Positions 35,407 through 47,165 of a DNA stretch of 64,000 bases are shown one piece after another (position 1 is the first letter of the stretch; each line of letters begins with the position of its first letter). This stretch comes from Monilinia fructicola (lineage: Eukaryota > Ascomycota > Leotiomycetes > Helotiales > Sclerotiniaceae): assembly GCA_008692225.1 (NCBI GenBank), contig VICG01000001.1, positions 1,104,501 to 1,168,500 of the forward strand. The letters run 5' to 3'. The translations under genes were made by a program, and so were the position numbers. Under the pieces are notes generated by a model. The model was not told where the DNA came from and did not search any database. It worked only from the letters and a program-made list of their open reading frames with translations.

Positions 35407-38376
35407 ATGCCTAAGGACGCACAACATGTGGCTTGGCTGAACGCTACATACCTTACATTTCCTGCAGGCCCCAAACCCTGGAAAGGAAGAACACAATACT
35501 TTGCAGAGGCTTGCAACAATGCACATGTGCCAGTCACAGTACAAGGTGTTGATGGTGTTGATTCACAGATAGTAGGAAGGTAAGGCTTAGTCCATGCGGT
35601 TTCGATATGAGTAGCTGTGAAACTAACGCAATTATAGACACTTTAGCGAATGTCAGGCAAAAGCAGCAAATCGCCCTCGCGCTGTTCGCATGACACCGGA
35701 ACAGAACGAAGTGCTCCAAGAGGCATATCTGCTGGATCCTTATCCATCTCCGGGAGCCAGAATGCTCATTATGCATGAGACGGGCTTGAACTATAAGCAG
35801 GTGAAGCATTGGTACGAACAAAAAGCCAAGCTTCTAAGAAAAATCACTGGCGTACCAGCAGGTCACTCTTCAACCAACAAATATGCTACCCAGATGTGGC
35901 GAGAATGGAACAAAGATGAACGTGGTTATGTTCAAAAATTGATGGATGGTTCAATATGTCCCGTGACAGGCAGGCGTCTGACCATACAAGGCCCTAAAAA
36001 CAACAGAAGCGCACAGAGTACAAATCAAAGCTCAAATGCTCATGCTGTTCAGCCGAATGTTGGATCTGTGGAACATGGCACGACTTTTGGAGTAAGACCT
36101 CAACCCGCCCAGCATTTGGCACAAGCTGGATATTATCCCATGCCGACGCAGACATATGAGCATACGAATCAACATGGTCAATCTAGCTTCCAGGACACGC
36201 AGAACTACATGCATATGCAGGCACAAAACCAGGTTAACAAAATTCCTCTACCCCAGATCAATAACATGCCTTCACCACAGATCAACAACATGCCTCCACA
36301 ACAGACCAGTAACATGCCTTCACACCAGGTTGACTATATGCTTTCGCAACAAATCAACAATATGTCTTCAGACCAAATTGACAATATGCTTTCACAACAG
36401 GTCAACATGCCTTCAGACCAGATCAACGATATGCTTTCACAGCAGGTCAATAACATGCCTCTACCCCAGATCAATAGCATGCTTCCACAACAGATCAGCA
36501 ACATGCCTTCAGACCAGATCAACGATATGCTTTCACAGCAGGTCAATAACATGCCTTCAGACCAGATCAACGATATGCTTTCACAGCAGGTCAATAACAT
36601 GCCTTCAGACCAGATCAACGATATGCTTTCACAGCAGGTCAATAACATGCCTCTAACCCAGATCAATAGCATGCTTCCACAACAGATCAGCAACATGCCT
36701 TCAGACCAGATCAACGATATGCTTTCACAACAGGTCAACATGCCTTCAGACCAGATCAACGATATGCTTTCACAGCAGGTCAATAACATGCCTCCACAAC
36801 AGATCAGCAACATGCCCCCAGCCCAGATGAACAACATGCATCCTCACCATGCCATCTACCCAGTCGCCAATGTCTTCGGAGTAGGACCAGACTACCCTGG
36901 CTATGATGTTCAACAAACCGGCCAACCAGCCGCTTATCCAGCAGCAAACGTTGCCAATAGCTGGGAGCCAAATGCCAATCCAGCATACCAGAATCATAGT
37001 GGCCCGCCACTCTCGAGCCATCAATATGATAGAATACCCGCAAACCATCAGTCCGGCGTTTCAGGTGATCAATTTGCGGCTCGAAGCTTTCCCCCTCCCG
37101 AAGAACCACGACCTCAATGGCAAGACCCAGCTATTCTGCCTCCTCGGATGCAACACAGCCATGCCACGAAATTGCTGAGTCAAAATCCAACGTCTGCAGC
37201 TCCATCTAAGAAGAGAATGCTGGCTGTCGATGGAGAGAATGTTGAAAATACTCCACGACCGGAGAAGCGACACCGAACTTCGGCTCCTATGCAGATACTT
37301 CCACTCACCCCTTCTGAAGCTGAGATGAGTAGCACTCGGCCATTCTCAGAGTCATACCAAGCTATTCCCCACCAAGAGTTGGTTACCACGCCTAGGAAGA
37401 GATGGGGTGCCCCTGTTAAAAATAAGACTATTAACAATGGTCAATCAACAAAGCGTTCCAGAATCAATAAACACCAGAAGCCATTACCATCCGTGGAATA
37501 CCAGAAACGACATGGATTGAATTTCTATCAAAGTGAAGAGTATGCAAATGAGACAGCTGACACAGCTATGAAGTCCAGCATTAGCTGCTTTGACTGGTCA
37601 TATAGTCCCTACAACTCGCTCCTCGCCAAGCAGGACGGGAATGCCGGAGAGAATGCAAGAGAGATATCGCAAGAATCAAACATGGTAAGTTTGATGTGTC
37701 CTTTCGTTTCTTACTCCCCAAAATTTAGCTTTGTATAAGCTTCATCTCCTGTGCCTCCCTGAGTAATTTATATATCCTTGTTTCCTCATCTTTTTGTTCG
37801 CAATTTCCTTGATAAGCAATTACTGACTCTTCAATATTACAGTCTACCAATATCACAGATGAAATGATTGATCCCTCCCTCAAAGATCTCATGGCTCCCA
37901 GAAACGAACAACCTATCTCAATGACTGCAAGTAACGCTATGGGCACCAGTGGTAGCAGTCTTCCAGATCTTGCACGTAGAAATTGGGAGGCAAAGAATAC
38001 ACAGGAAAAGGAAAGCTCGACTGTTTTTGCCAGATCTAGAAGTCCTGCGGCAGAAAGTATGCACAGCGAAGACGGAGAGTTTGAGCTCGATGCTGGATAT
38101 TATAGTATTGAGTTGCCCGCTCAAGAACTTCCACTACCAGAAACTCTCACGTCGCCACAGCCTGAGAGTCAATATCCAGAACTACCATTAGACGAGTTAG
38201 CGAGAGGACCAGGATTTGCGAACCTTGACAATTTCCTTCCCCCCAGCCAAGTTGTGACTTCGAATCATAACGTCGAAAGCGTCGATGATTTCAACTATGA
38301 GAATTTCTCTGGCATCGATCTTCAACTCAGTGGTGGCAGGGAGTATATTTTCGGTATGAACAACATGGAAACATAG
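35407..38376 (+). CDS. Homeobox-like protein A with octapeptide repeats
   Basis: Exons 35407-35579, 35638-37684 and 37843-38376 keep frame and give 917 residues. The first 57 residues start MPKDAQHVAWLN and may be a Myb/SANT-like helix bundle. Residues about 71-130 read as a homeodomain: RMTPEQNEVLQEAYLLDPYP for helix 1 and its loop, then TGLNYKQVKHWYEQKAK for helices 2-3, with WYEQKA in place of the classical WFxNxR. Next comes a short conserved box KYATQMWREW. Residues about 259-450 are an Asn/Met/Gln-rich octapeptide array. The C-terminal half is Pro/Gln/Ser-rich, has a possible nuclear signal (KKRM, RPEKRHR) and ends with an acidic region. A DNA-binding regulator is likely, although the unusual recognition helix makes binding uncertain. 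Gene B at 39805 is a diverged paralogue sharing the first intron position and phase. Confidence 0.8.
36240..36815 (+). repeat. In-frame 24/48-nt coding minisatellite
   Basis: Within the homeobox-like gene A, units of 24 nt encode octapeptides such as NNMPSDQI and NDMLSQQV; pairs form a 48-nt higher-order unit. Several successive 48-nt copies are almost identical (for example 36505-36648), pointing to recent duplication. A few units lack one codon, yet the frame is always kept. Confidence 0.95.
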
Positions 38377-39804
38377 TAAAAGGCATCCGAAAGGAATATG
38401 GTGTGTTTCAGGGCAGTTAAATTGTATTGTGTGAAGAAAAGAACAGAGGTCCTAGGGATTGAGGTTGTGTGCAGAGGCTTGTCCCAAGTTCGGATATATG
38501 TGGCACTCATTTCTTCAAGCTCAGATTGATGGATCAGAGCATATGTAATACTTCAGATCATGTGGATATCGCCATGATCCCTCTGTGAGATATAGTGCAT
38601 TGTAGAGCTTCCATAGCTCATAACTTAAATATCAAAAACAATTCAAACACGGAACAAAATGTAACAAATGTGATTCTAGGTTTCTGTCTCTTGAATCTCA
38701 ATTTTAGGCGTTCAGTATCGATCATTGCTCTACCCACAACGTTAATGCTAATAAACACTTCTATCTAGCAGTTCAACCAAATTTGACTTCTTCGGAGACT
38801 GTCCTTGTTACATATATGCTAATCGTCGAGACTACTGCCAGCAACATACATGGTATGGGAATCACTTTGAATTATCTACAAAGACAATACCATTGGTGTG
38901 AAGAGTTCAGTGAGTCTCTTTTACATACTAAACGTAGATTAGGCCAACACAAAAGAAATGATATCATCGTTTCTTTCGTATTGGCCTAATCACGAAGACC
39001 TCTGAATCTCCATACTAACGTTCTATTTTGGTCAGGCAGATTTGCAGTCGCAACAATGGCCTTTCATCTAGTTTTCATCTCTTCTTGATTATGACAAAAT
39101 AACAAAATCAAAGTAAATTGCGACCTAGCGCGGCGAAAACCTAATTTATACCGATGCCTTTTTTCGGAGCGTGAAGCGAGCGGTAGACGATGAATATACG
39201 ACAGTGAACCACATCAACCTTAGTTATATCTTAATAAACTCTACCTTCAAACCTCTACATCTCCTAACTGCATTGTGAACAAACATCTACTTGACGTAAC
39301 CTTTCAATACCCATATCCTGAGAATATATTATTGTGGTTGGCCATCAATCACAACGATATCACAACTTCAAACTCATCCCCAATACTTTTGTGAATTAAT
39401 TCGTTACTTTTGCGCGACACTAGAATCGACACCAAAATTCACCAGAATATCTTACCGCGATCCCAACTTTTTTTCCCGCACAACAAAACTTCAACCCCTC
39501 ACAGGACGGTTACGCAGAAACCTACATTGAAGACGCGAATAATTCTAACAGCGAATCAACTACATTTCAGGGCTCTCCAAAGAAATAGCATGAGGTATGC
39601 AACTCTTCAAACCGTATATCTAATTGGGTCTGACTTTGAACAAAAAGTTGAGTGGTTTCGAGAGCAACGAAACTCGAGACGTGGTAGAACAAGAAATCCA
39701 TAGCATATCAAGGGAGCGTATTCAAACAATAAGCCAGCAGGCATCATATCTATTGAGTTGAATTCTTGTTTGAACAGCCACTAAGTGTTCATCATACAGT
39801 CAAG
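38377..39804. other. Intergenic region between the two homeobox-like genes
   Basis: 3' UTR of gene A, an inverted repeat at 38938-38990, and the promoter and leader of gene B. The frame at 38783-38989 ends inside the inverted repeat and is not considered a gene. Confidence 0.45.
38938..38990. repeat. Near-perfect 21-bp inverted repeat with 11-base spacer
   Basis: Left arm 38938-38958 and right arm 38970-38990 are reverse complements except for two positions, both transitions. The arms start with ATTAGGCCAA and end in AAAGAAA; the spacer begins with the palindrome TGATATCA. It could be a tiny foldback element, a terminator hairpin or a protein-binding site. Confidence 0.9.
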
Positions 39805-41769
39805 ATGCCAAAGAATCAGCAACAGATAGAATGGCTCAACAATTATTATGACGAGAATCAGATCAATGGGAATGTTCTCGCAAAGAGCCAAGTAATCGCT
39901 GATGAATATAACAAGAAGTTCAATACGGAAGCCTTTACGAAAGGACCTAAAGGAAGGACTAGAATGACAAATGGCGGACTTGATGCGCAGACTGTAGGAG
40001 GGTGAGGGCCTGCTTAATCTACTGCATCCCCTGCAACTCGTGGGCAACAGCTGATAATCTACACAGGCACATGGCGGATCGCAAAAAGATGTTGAAAGAC
40101 CAGCCGCGGGCCATACGTAACGAGAAAGACGAATTGAGGAGACTCAAAGCGGTGAGCGATATAAGATGTCGCCCATGGGTAGGCGATAAGATGCTTTTGA
40201 TGCAGGCAAACAATACAACCCACGAAAAAGTGAAGAATCACTTTGAAGAGAGAGCCAGGCAGGAAGCCAAGCGGGCGATAAAAGCTGGCGGGCAGGTGCT
40301 GCTAGACTTCGAGGAACAAAGAGGCAAAATGGATACGTCGAGCAAATTTGCCAGCAAAATGTGGGCAGATTATAGACGTCATAAGGAAGACTATCTGAGA
40401 GACCTGAGGAACGGATTGATCAGCCTCAAAACAGGCGAATCCATCAAAGGAGATCCAAGCATGTACCAATATTCGGCATTAAATCCGGCGAATGGGCACG
40501 TGCAAAGCACGGGAAATGGGAGCAGGTTCGGCACAGGTGTCGCTAAACTCGCCGAAGGACGTGACGATCTTCTGAGACACGACATGGGAAATATACCTGA
40601 TACTTTCGATAGATATAGCTCAATTGCCCAACCCTTTCAGCATCCCACTCGCAATAAGGAGCTTTTTCGATCATTCAATGACCAGGCTGAGACTACTGCC
40701 AATAAGAGCTTAGAACAGACCAGGGACAGCATTGACAACATCAACTCGGAGACGAACTTCCATAATAACTCTTTTGGTGGAGAGCGAGCAAGTGACGGAT
40801 ACTCCAGTAAGAGCCCAGAAGTCTACAATGACCTGCTTGACGCACCACTGACCCCAGACAAACGTTTCTGATGAAACTTTCAATATCCATACCACATCGT
40901 ATGGTGGTAAATCCAGACCAGCATTCAATCAGAAATTAACCGGCGATGTCACTCAGCCAAATAACACCAAGAGCATGGGCACGGGCTCTCAATCAGGTAA
41001 TTTAGTCGAAAAATCGATTAATATTGGTTTGGGCGAGAACGGATGGAACTATAGACAAAAGGAAGAATCGATTGCCTACGAGGGAAAATCTGCAGAACCT
41101 CATGGGAGCCAGGCGGGTGGATTTGAACAGGTAGAAAACTCGAGCCAAATGGCGTTTGCTGTTTCTTCAAAGAAGAGAAAGGACTCTATGCTCGAGGAAG
41201 AAATGATGGAAGGTAGACTATTGAAGAAACAATGCCAGCTCGAGAGACGACTCCAGCCTGAACAAGAACCCGAGAATGAACAACTCCAGCCTCGAATCCA
41301 ACATAATAGGCTCGATTTTGAAGTTGATACTGGTGAAAGACACGTACAGGAACCGAACCACCCCATTGAAGAGTTTTTTGAATGGAACAGACATGTGATG
41401 CAAGATACTGCTGCGTTCCCTGTGCAACCACAAATCCAAGGAACTTCAAATCGAGGAGAGCTTGACGTATCGAACAATGTCTCTTACCCAGAAAGCAGTT
41501 TTCGAAATGAATCCATCTCCAAAAGCGAGAATCATCCAATAAAAGAAGCAAATGATGTACCTGGCAACACGGTCGAAAATGCCATTTTCATCCCAGATGG
41601 TAAGGATGACGCTGAAGCTGCGAGAGAAAGCGAAAGCATCGGAAATCAAACCAATTTTAACAGAAAACTGCCTGCTGAAGAAGAAGATGAGCCTGGCTAT
41701 CTTCCCGGAGCCTCGTGCGTTAAGGGATACACGAATGTATGGTATTACCAAGGCAGGCTTCGGACATGA
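39805..41769 (+). CDS. Homeobox-like protein B, paralogue of gene A
   Basis: Exon 1 is 39805-40001, the intron 40002-40066, and exon 2 runs from 40067. The start MPKNQQQIEWLN aligns with MPKDAQHVAWLN of gene A. Both have a phase-2 intron directly before a His (VGG|H here, VGR|H in A), then QPRAIR / RPRAVR leading into a homeodomain-like region (about residues 78-138). Here helix 3 reads HEKVKNHFEERARQE, so the invariant Trp is gone and the domain is highly diverged. KFASKMWADY matches the box KYATQMWREW of gene A. The frame ends at 40871, but a second frame (about 40900-41769) continues a Glu/Gln/Asn-rich acidic tail. A short intron, for example GT at 40866 to an AG at 40923, or a one-base break near 40850 would join them. 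The C-terminus may have a further exon. Function is inferred to be regulatory. Confidence 0.6.
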
Positions 41770-43887
41770 GACTCGCCACTGGGAGTCACTTCAATTTTGC
41801 GAGAGAACCGGCCACCCTTCCCACCGAGCGAGAATTGAAGTTTCCGACCTCCGAAGCTAACACAACAGAGCAAGTTCGACGACCCTGGCAAGAAAAAAGT
41901 CTCATATCTTTCTCAATGAATCCCACTCCCTTTGTACTTCAGATGCAGGTCGGCTAGCTACGCAGGATGAAATGCTCAAATCAAACAATGTTATTGTGTA
42001 TAAAATTTCGCCCGGCTCACTCACACGCAATCTCGACCAGTTGAATTCACCCCCTTAACGCATCCACTTTTCATATACTCCTCTTTGTCTCAATAGACAT
42101 TCCAACCTCGACATTGAAAGGCCAGTCGGAAATTTTCTTTTAACTCTCGATATGGCCTGAGGCCAACTTTTCTTTTGACTGGGGATTTGGTGCTCAAAGC
42201 CACAGCAACCAGGTCGTTCATTCCGCCATGTTTTTCTTGATTCTTAAACCATCTTTCTGCAGTCTTCGGCATCTTATCTCAACATATACCAGTCAACCCA
42301 GATGGCGCATATAGATTCATCCTCTATCGAGAGTCTTCCTGATGCCTGAACCGTGGCCTGCGGTCGAGAACACATCACCAAACTGCAGCGGCCTCCACGG
42401 TGGATGACTCAAAGACAGAATTTATGAACATTTAGGTGGCTTACTTACTTTCCTTTGCCATGGCGTAGAAACTCTCTTGGTTATCACTGCCATCCTTCAG
42501 AAATTCCCGACCTGAAAGATCTGTCCTGGGCTCGGCCATTCCATTCTCGATATTCTCTCATGTGTATCTCCCATAGCTCTACTATGCGTTCTTTCTTTTC
42601 GGCTCCTTGCTGTGTCCATCTTTCCAAGTTTTGTTTGGGTTTCAATGATAGTGCAAAAACCTATCGTATGTTTTGGGTGGATTGCGACAAATTGGGTTGG
42701 TATAGTGCAATACTTCAAACCATCTCTTGTGAAGAAAAGGTTCAAGCCCAAAGAGACTGGCAAGGTATTGGCCCCAGTAGCCTTTGATCCAGGAGTTTCC
42801 AGGTGGACTTCGGAGGGTGATGCAGCTTTTGAACAGAGCCTTGCCATTGTTCGTCATTCTCTATGATGTTTGAGGCCTGCAACGACCCCTTTGTCTAGCT
42901 AAAAATAAGGACAAAGACCGCCAGGACAAAGGAAATAGAATATATTTAAACAACTTCGAATATATCTTCTAAAATTTATTAAAGTGAAATAAATATTGTA
43001 GTGTTTTGATTATACCAGTCTACTGTACATTTCCAATCGCCATCCCTCAAGGTTAAAAAACGGATAATCAATGTACCGATAATATATTAAACGGATGGTC
43101 CGTGTAATTGCCCTTACAACCAAGTTAGAAACGGAAATGATTACGCGTCTATATGGTCTGTGACGGTGTGGGTGTATTATTAATAATCACACTAATAAAA
43201 ATATTCATTAATTCTATTTATTATTATGCTAAGAAGTATATCTAACTAATATTATAGACGATATATACTGATATGGTGTCTCGCTGACTTCAACTTTTAG
43301 AAGACAATACAACCCAAGGTTCTACTTTCTTAAGGTTGAAATCGTAGCTATTTCTAGGCCCGCTTATATAATGAGACCTTTGTAAGTAAAGTCTATACAA
43401 TTTGACAGGCGAGGTTCGGAGATATCGACAGATGCTGACCAGAGATGCTCACCGGGAGCAGACGTTGGGTACGCTCGCTAAGCTTTCTTTTGGAAACTTA
43501 GACATGACAAAGCCGATCGGACGTTGCAACAGGGATTTCAACCGTAACGTTCATGACATCTCCCCTTCTCCAATTGTAGCAATTCTACCACTCATTCCTG
43601 CCTGTGGCGAACCTGTATATATACGTCTTACTCGTGGTAATTGAGTCTAGGGATAGCTTTGTTTTAGCCGGACAGAACTCTTAGCATTTAAAGACCTTCG
43701 CTCATTGACCCCTTTCAGAGAATAATAGAATATGGTCGTATGACTACTATGTAGTACGGCTGTCAAGCCAGTGCTTTGAGGCTCTGGTATTCTCTGCGTA
43801 ACTTTCACAATTAGCAATTGACCACTACTACTTGAATTATATGGGTTTGCTCACGCAGTGTTCATAGTGATGCCAACAATGATTTTT
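41770..43887. other. Gene-poor region with possible gene fragments
   Basis: Between 42455 and 42866 two + frames contain coding-like stretches (TYRMFWVDCDKLGWYSAILQ and FDPGVSRWTSEGDAAFEQSL), but they are in different frames and lack a recognised domain. From 42900 to 43380 the sequence is AT-rich. A frame at 43402-43644 has LTRDAHREQTLGTLAKLSFG, again unassigned. These are probably relics. Confidence 0.35.
42090..42272 (-). CDS. Small ORF with WFKN motif near the homeobox-like pair (weak)
   Basis: A 60-residue minus-strand frame begins MPKTAERWFKNQEKHGGMND. MPK starts both neighbouring homeobox-like proteins, and WFKNQ is what a homeodomain recognition helix looks like, but here it lies at residue 8 with no helices 1 and 2 before it. 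The rest is basic (STKSPVKRKVGLRPYREL). It may be a fragment of a third copy or coincidence. A TGA lies just upstream in frame. Confidence 0.25.
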   Translation of the reverse strand: MPKTAERWFKNQEKHGGMNDLVAVALSTKSPVKRKVGLRPYRELKENFRLAFQCRGWNVY

Positions 43888-45787
43888 TTAGTTGTCGGCA
43901 AGTACCCCATCTTCAAGTTCAGACTTTTTCTTCGTCTCCGCAGTAGCTCCTAGCTTTTTCAGCATTCCGATCTTTCCAATATTCCTGAGCCCAATGATCG
44001 TCATGGCCAATGATGCCGCCATACAACCCACGCAGAACCATTCTACAGCCCTCAGTCCAGACAAGAATGCTTGCATCTGAGCTTTTCCTTCCTTCAACTC
44101 TTTCGATTGTACGGACTGCTGGATTGCCGATGTAATAGGTAATGGCATCGCTCGTCCCATGGCTGCCATAGTCTGAAACATGGCTCCTGCCACTGATTGA
44201 TCTTTGCGGGGAAGCGACTGAGTTGTGAACAAGCCAAGACATGGGTAGACTGTATCAGCACCAAATGCTGCAAGCGACATCGCTGGCAAACCAAATGCAA
44301 AGTACGATGTACTGGGAGGTATCGGTACGGCAAATAGAATATTGGCCACCATTGCGGAGGTAAGGCCAAAACTGAGGATGTAGTTGCCATTGACGCGAGC
44401 GAGTAAATATCCGGAGCAAAAAGTAGTGAGTACTATACAGTTATCAAAAACTATTGCTTATACAGAGCGATAGGGAAACTTACTCCCAAAAAATCCTAGT
44501 GGGATGTACCTGAGAGCAGTTTGTATGGGATCAAGAAGTTGAAAATCTTGGTAGCTATACATGAGTACGGTAAGTTAGAGTTGATTGACGATTGCGACAA
44601 GCCAGAATGATAACTCACTAGTAGGTGGTATAGAGGCAGAAATTCGTAAAGCCACCTGAGAATAAAGTTATTATAACCATAGCAATGGAAAATTGCGTAT
44701 GGCTAAAGGTAGATACCCTCATCAACGGTTCTCTCGTGGTTTTCGTCTCGATATAATGTTCAAATAGAGCGAAGGAGATGAGCAAGCATCCAGAGATAAC
44801 TATGATGGCAATGACGGAAGCCTTCTTCCACCCAGACGATCCTCCTTCTGACAGGCCGACGAGTAGCAACAAAAGACCGGCAGTAAACAGGAAAGCTCCA
44901 ACCCAATCGACCCCCGAGGCACGTGCTGTATCTTCGTCGTTGCTTCTGGGCGGTTCCTTCGGAACTACGAACATTGCGCTTACTGCGATAGTAATCGAAG
45001 CACCGGCTATCACGAAGAAGACCACTTTCCAGCTAGCCCATTGGGAGATAATTCCACCCTGAATAGCGAGTTAAGAAAATGAATGGGCACCAGGACGGAA
45101 GGTAGTACATACCATGAGGTTTCCCAGAACTTGACCCATCGGGGCACCACCAGAGTAGAATGCGAAACTGTAGTTTTTCACTCGTCCAGGTGGAATGGTA
45201 TGCCCTATTATACCAATCGCCGTAGGGATAGTGGCAGCAGTTGCGAGTCCATGCAAAGCCCGCATCACATATAAGCAAATCTCAACAGGAGAAAAGGCCG
45301 TCCCAATACAAGTCGCACCTGTGAAAGCCGCACCGAGGATAAACAGTAGCTTTCTACCGTAAACATCACCCAATTTACCCCATAGTAGCAGGAATGACCC
45401 AGAAGTCAACGCATAAGAAGAGATGATCCATTGTTGACGAGCCTGAGGAACATTAAGATCCCGAGCAACCTCGGGTAAGATGATGATGACTGCCTGGGCA
45501 GAAATTGTCTGAGGAAGTATTAGTTATTGAAACCTTGGGACACCACCTGAGGCTTTATTACTTACAGAAAGAAATGTAGCACCTGTCAAAATGAGAACCA
45601 AAGGAGCTACTTGTCGCATTGTCACCTCCTTCTCGGAAAACCGAGTTGCAACCTTCACAACCACCGATTCTGTTGCCGCCTCCTCTGGCATACTCTTCTC
45701 GCGAACAACATTCTCAATAGAGGCTCTTTGGAGCCCATCGACATTGATCTGTGATGATTCATCACTTTGAGATATACTTGGTGCCAT
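43888..45787 (-). CDS. MFS transporter, drug:H+ antiporter (DHA2-like, probably 14 TM)
   Basis: Five exons on the minus strand, 45787-45566, 45508-45113, 45058-44619, 44554-44484 and 44432-43888, keep frame and give 557 residues. After a hydrophilic N-terminus the first helix (VAPLVLILTGATFL) leads to QQWIISSYALTSGSFLLLWG, close to the DHA2 motif around TM2. GKLGDVYGRKLLF is the MFS signature loop between TM2 and TM3; GGAPMGQVLGNLMGG is the antiporter motif C. The second half continues with FGLPAMSLAAFGADTVYPCL. Such pumps export toxins, drugs or a fungus's own metabolites across the plasma membrane with proton influx. It is divergently arranged with the SDR gene at 47166, so they may share regulation; the 1.4 kb between them is AT-rich. 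The cargo is unknown. Confidence 0.9.
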
Positions 45788-47165
45788 ATCTCGTAACGGA
45801 AAAGTACATTGAAGATAAATGGCGGTGATGGGCTGGCATTAAATAACATTGTTTATCCGGATCTACCTCGCAACTTGCAAGCACACCACAATCCTTACCG
45901 CGGAAACCCCACTTGGACGCTGCATTGGAAAATACGACGGCGTAAGTTAGGCTCAATTTGTTCTAAAGGCTGGTAGAGATCTCCTGCCCTATCGTGGAGA
46001 CTTCGGCTAGGGAGGAACGAAGGGATCCATACTGTAGATGGCGATGATACAGTAGCCTTGCTTCTTCACCTAAATTCACATCCCATCCTCCAAACGAATT
46101 CAAGCGACCAAAACTACTGTTGGCTTCTCATTGTTGCTACAGTATGTTGTCTAACTTAACTTGCTTGCTGTGGTGTGTGATACAGTATAATGCTAGGATG
46201 GGAGCCGTTGCCGTTCATGGGTCTAGACAATTGCCGCTTCTCGATAGATGAAGATCTTTTTGCAAGGAACAAGTTGAAATTTCTATCTTGACAGGGGCAC
46301 CAGGGGTATCATCAAGCATTTTCAAGGCTTCGGTCCCGAAAAACTCTTATCTTCATATTTCTTTTTTAGAACAACTTTTGTTAGAAGTAAAGTAATCTAT
46401 TCGATCTAAATCACGCAGCTTATACCCAGTATGTACTTGTAGGTAGCATCCATCCGACCTATCGACTCCTTATACCTAGGTAGTATTCCCGAGGTCATCT
46501 ACTTAGGTCTGTATAGTTTAGAACTATTCGAGGGAAACAAAATAAAAATGAAAATAAGAATAAAAATATTCATAGTCTTATTTTATACTCTTCTTATAAA
46601 AACAATGATACAATCTTTTCAAAGACTGAAAATAACATGAGATAAAATTTAGATAATTTATATAAATCATAAATTGTAAGATTTTACCGAATTATAAGCT
46701 CTCAATTGTAACTAGGTCTACCTATACGTATCATTATATAAGCATGACACACCTGATATTAGATAAGACGAGAAGAGCTTGTGTTGTATACTAGTACGCA
46801 CGACACGGTATACCCGTTTTCTTCCAAAGCTTGTTTAGAATGGAATGTCTAATCGTGAAGATTATAGTTTTCTCCCCCCTCGGCGCAAAATAAGCAGCAG
46901 CGATTTATTAATCATCAAAGTGAGTAAAAAGGGACCTGCAATATCGGCCGGATACATGCGGGAGCCGTATGCAATACAGTTGCAGTACAGTATAGTACAG
47001 TATTGGCCGTTCTGCACAATGCATGCAAGCTATGCTGTATCCAATTTACATAACATTTCCATTCATGTGACTGTGGATCCTTTGCCTTTTTTTCATCCCC
47101 CGGGCCCCCACAAGTCAACCATTTTGATACAGTATTGTAGAACTAGTTTAAAGTTACCGGGGGAT
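45788..47165. other. Divergent intergenic region between MFS and SDR genes
   Basis: No gene is recognised. It contains a CCTAGGTAGTATTCC-type motif near 46476, an AT-rich part at 46540-46730, and TACAGTATAGTACAGTATT-like phrases near 46984-47002. It must hold both promoters. Confidence 0.45.

Noticed and set aside
36334..36837. Minus-strand repeat ORF opposite the homeobox-like gene A
   Set aside because: Mirror of the coding minisatellite; the + frame is continuous with the homeodomain region.
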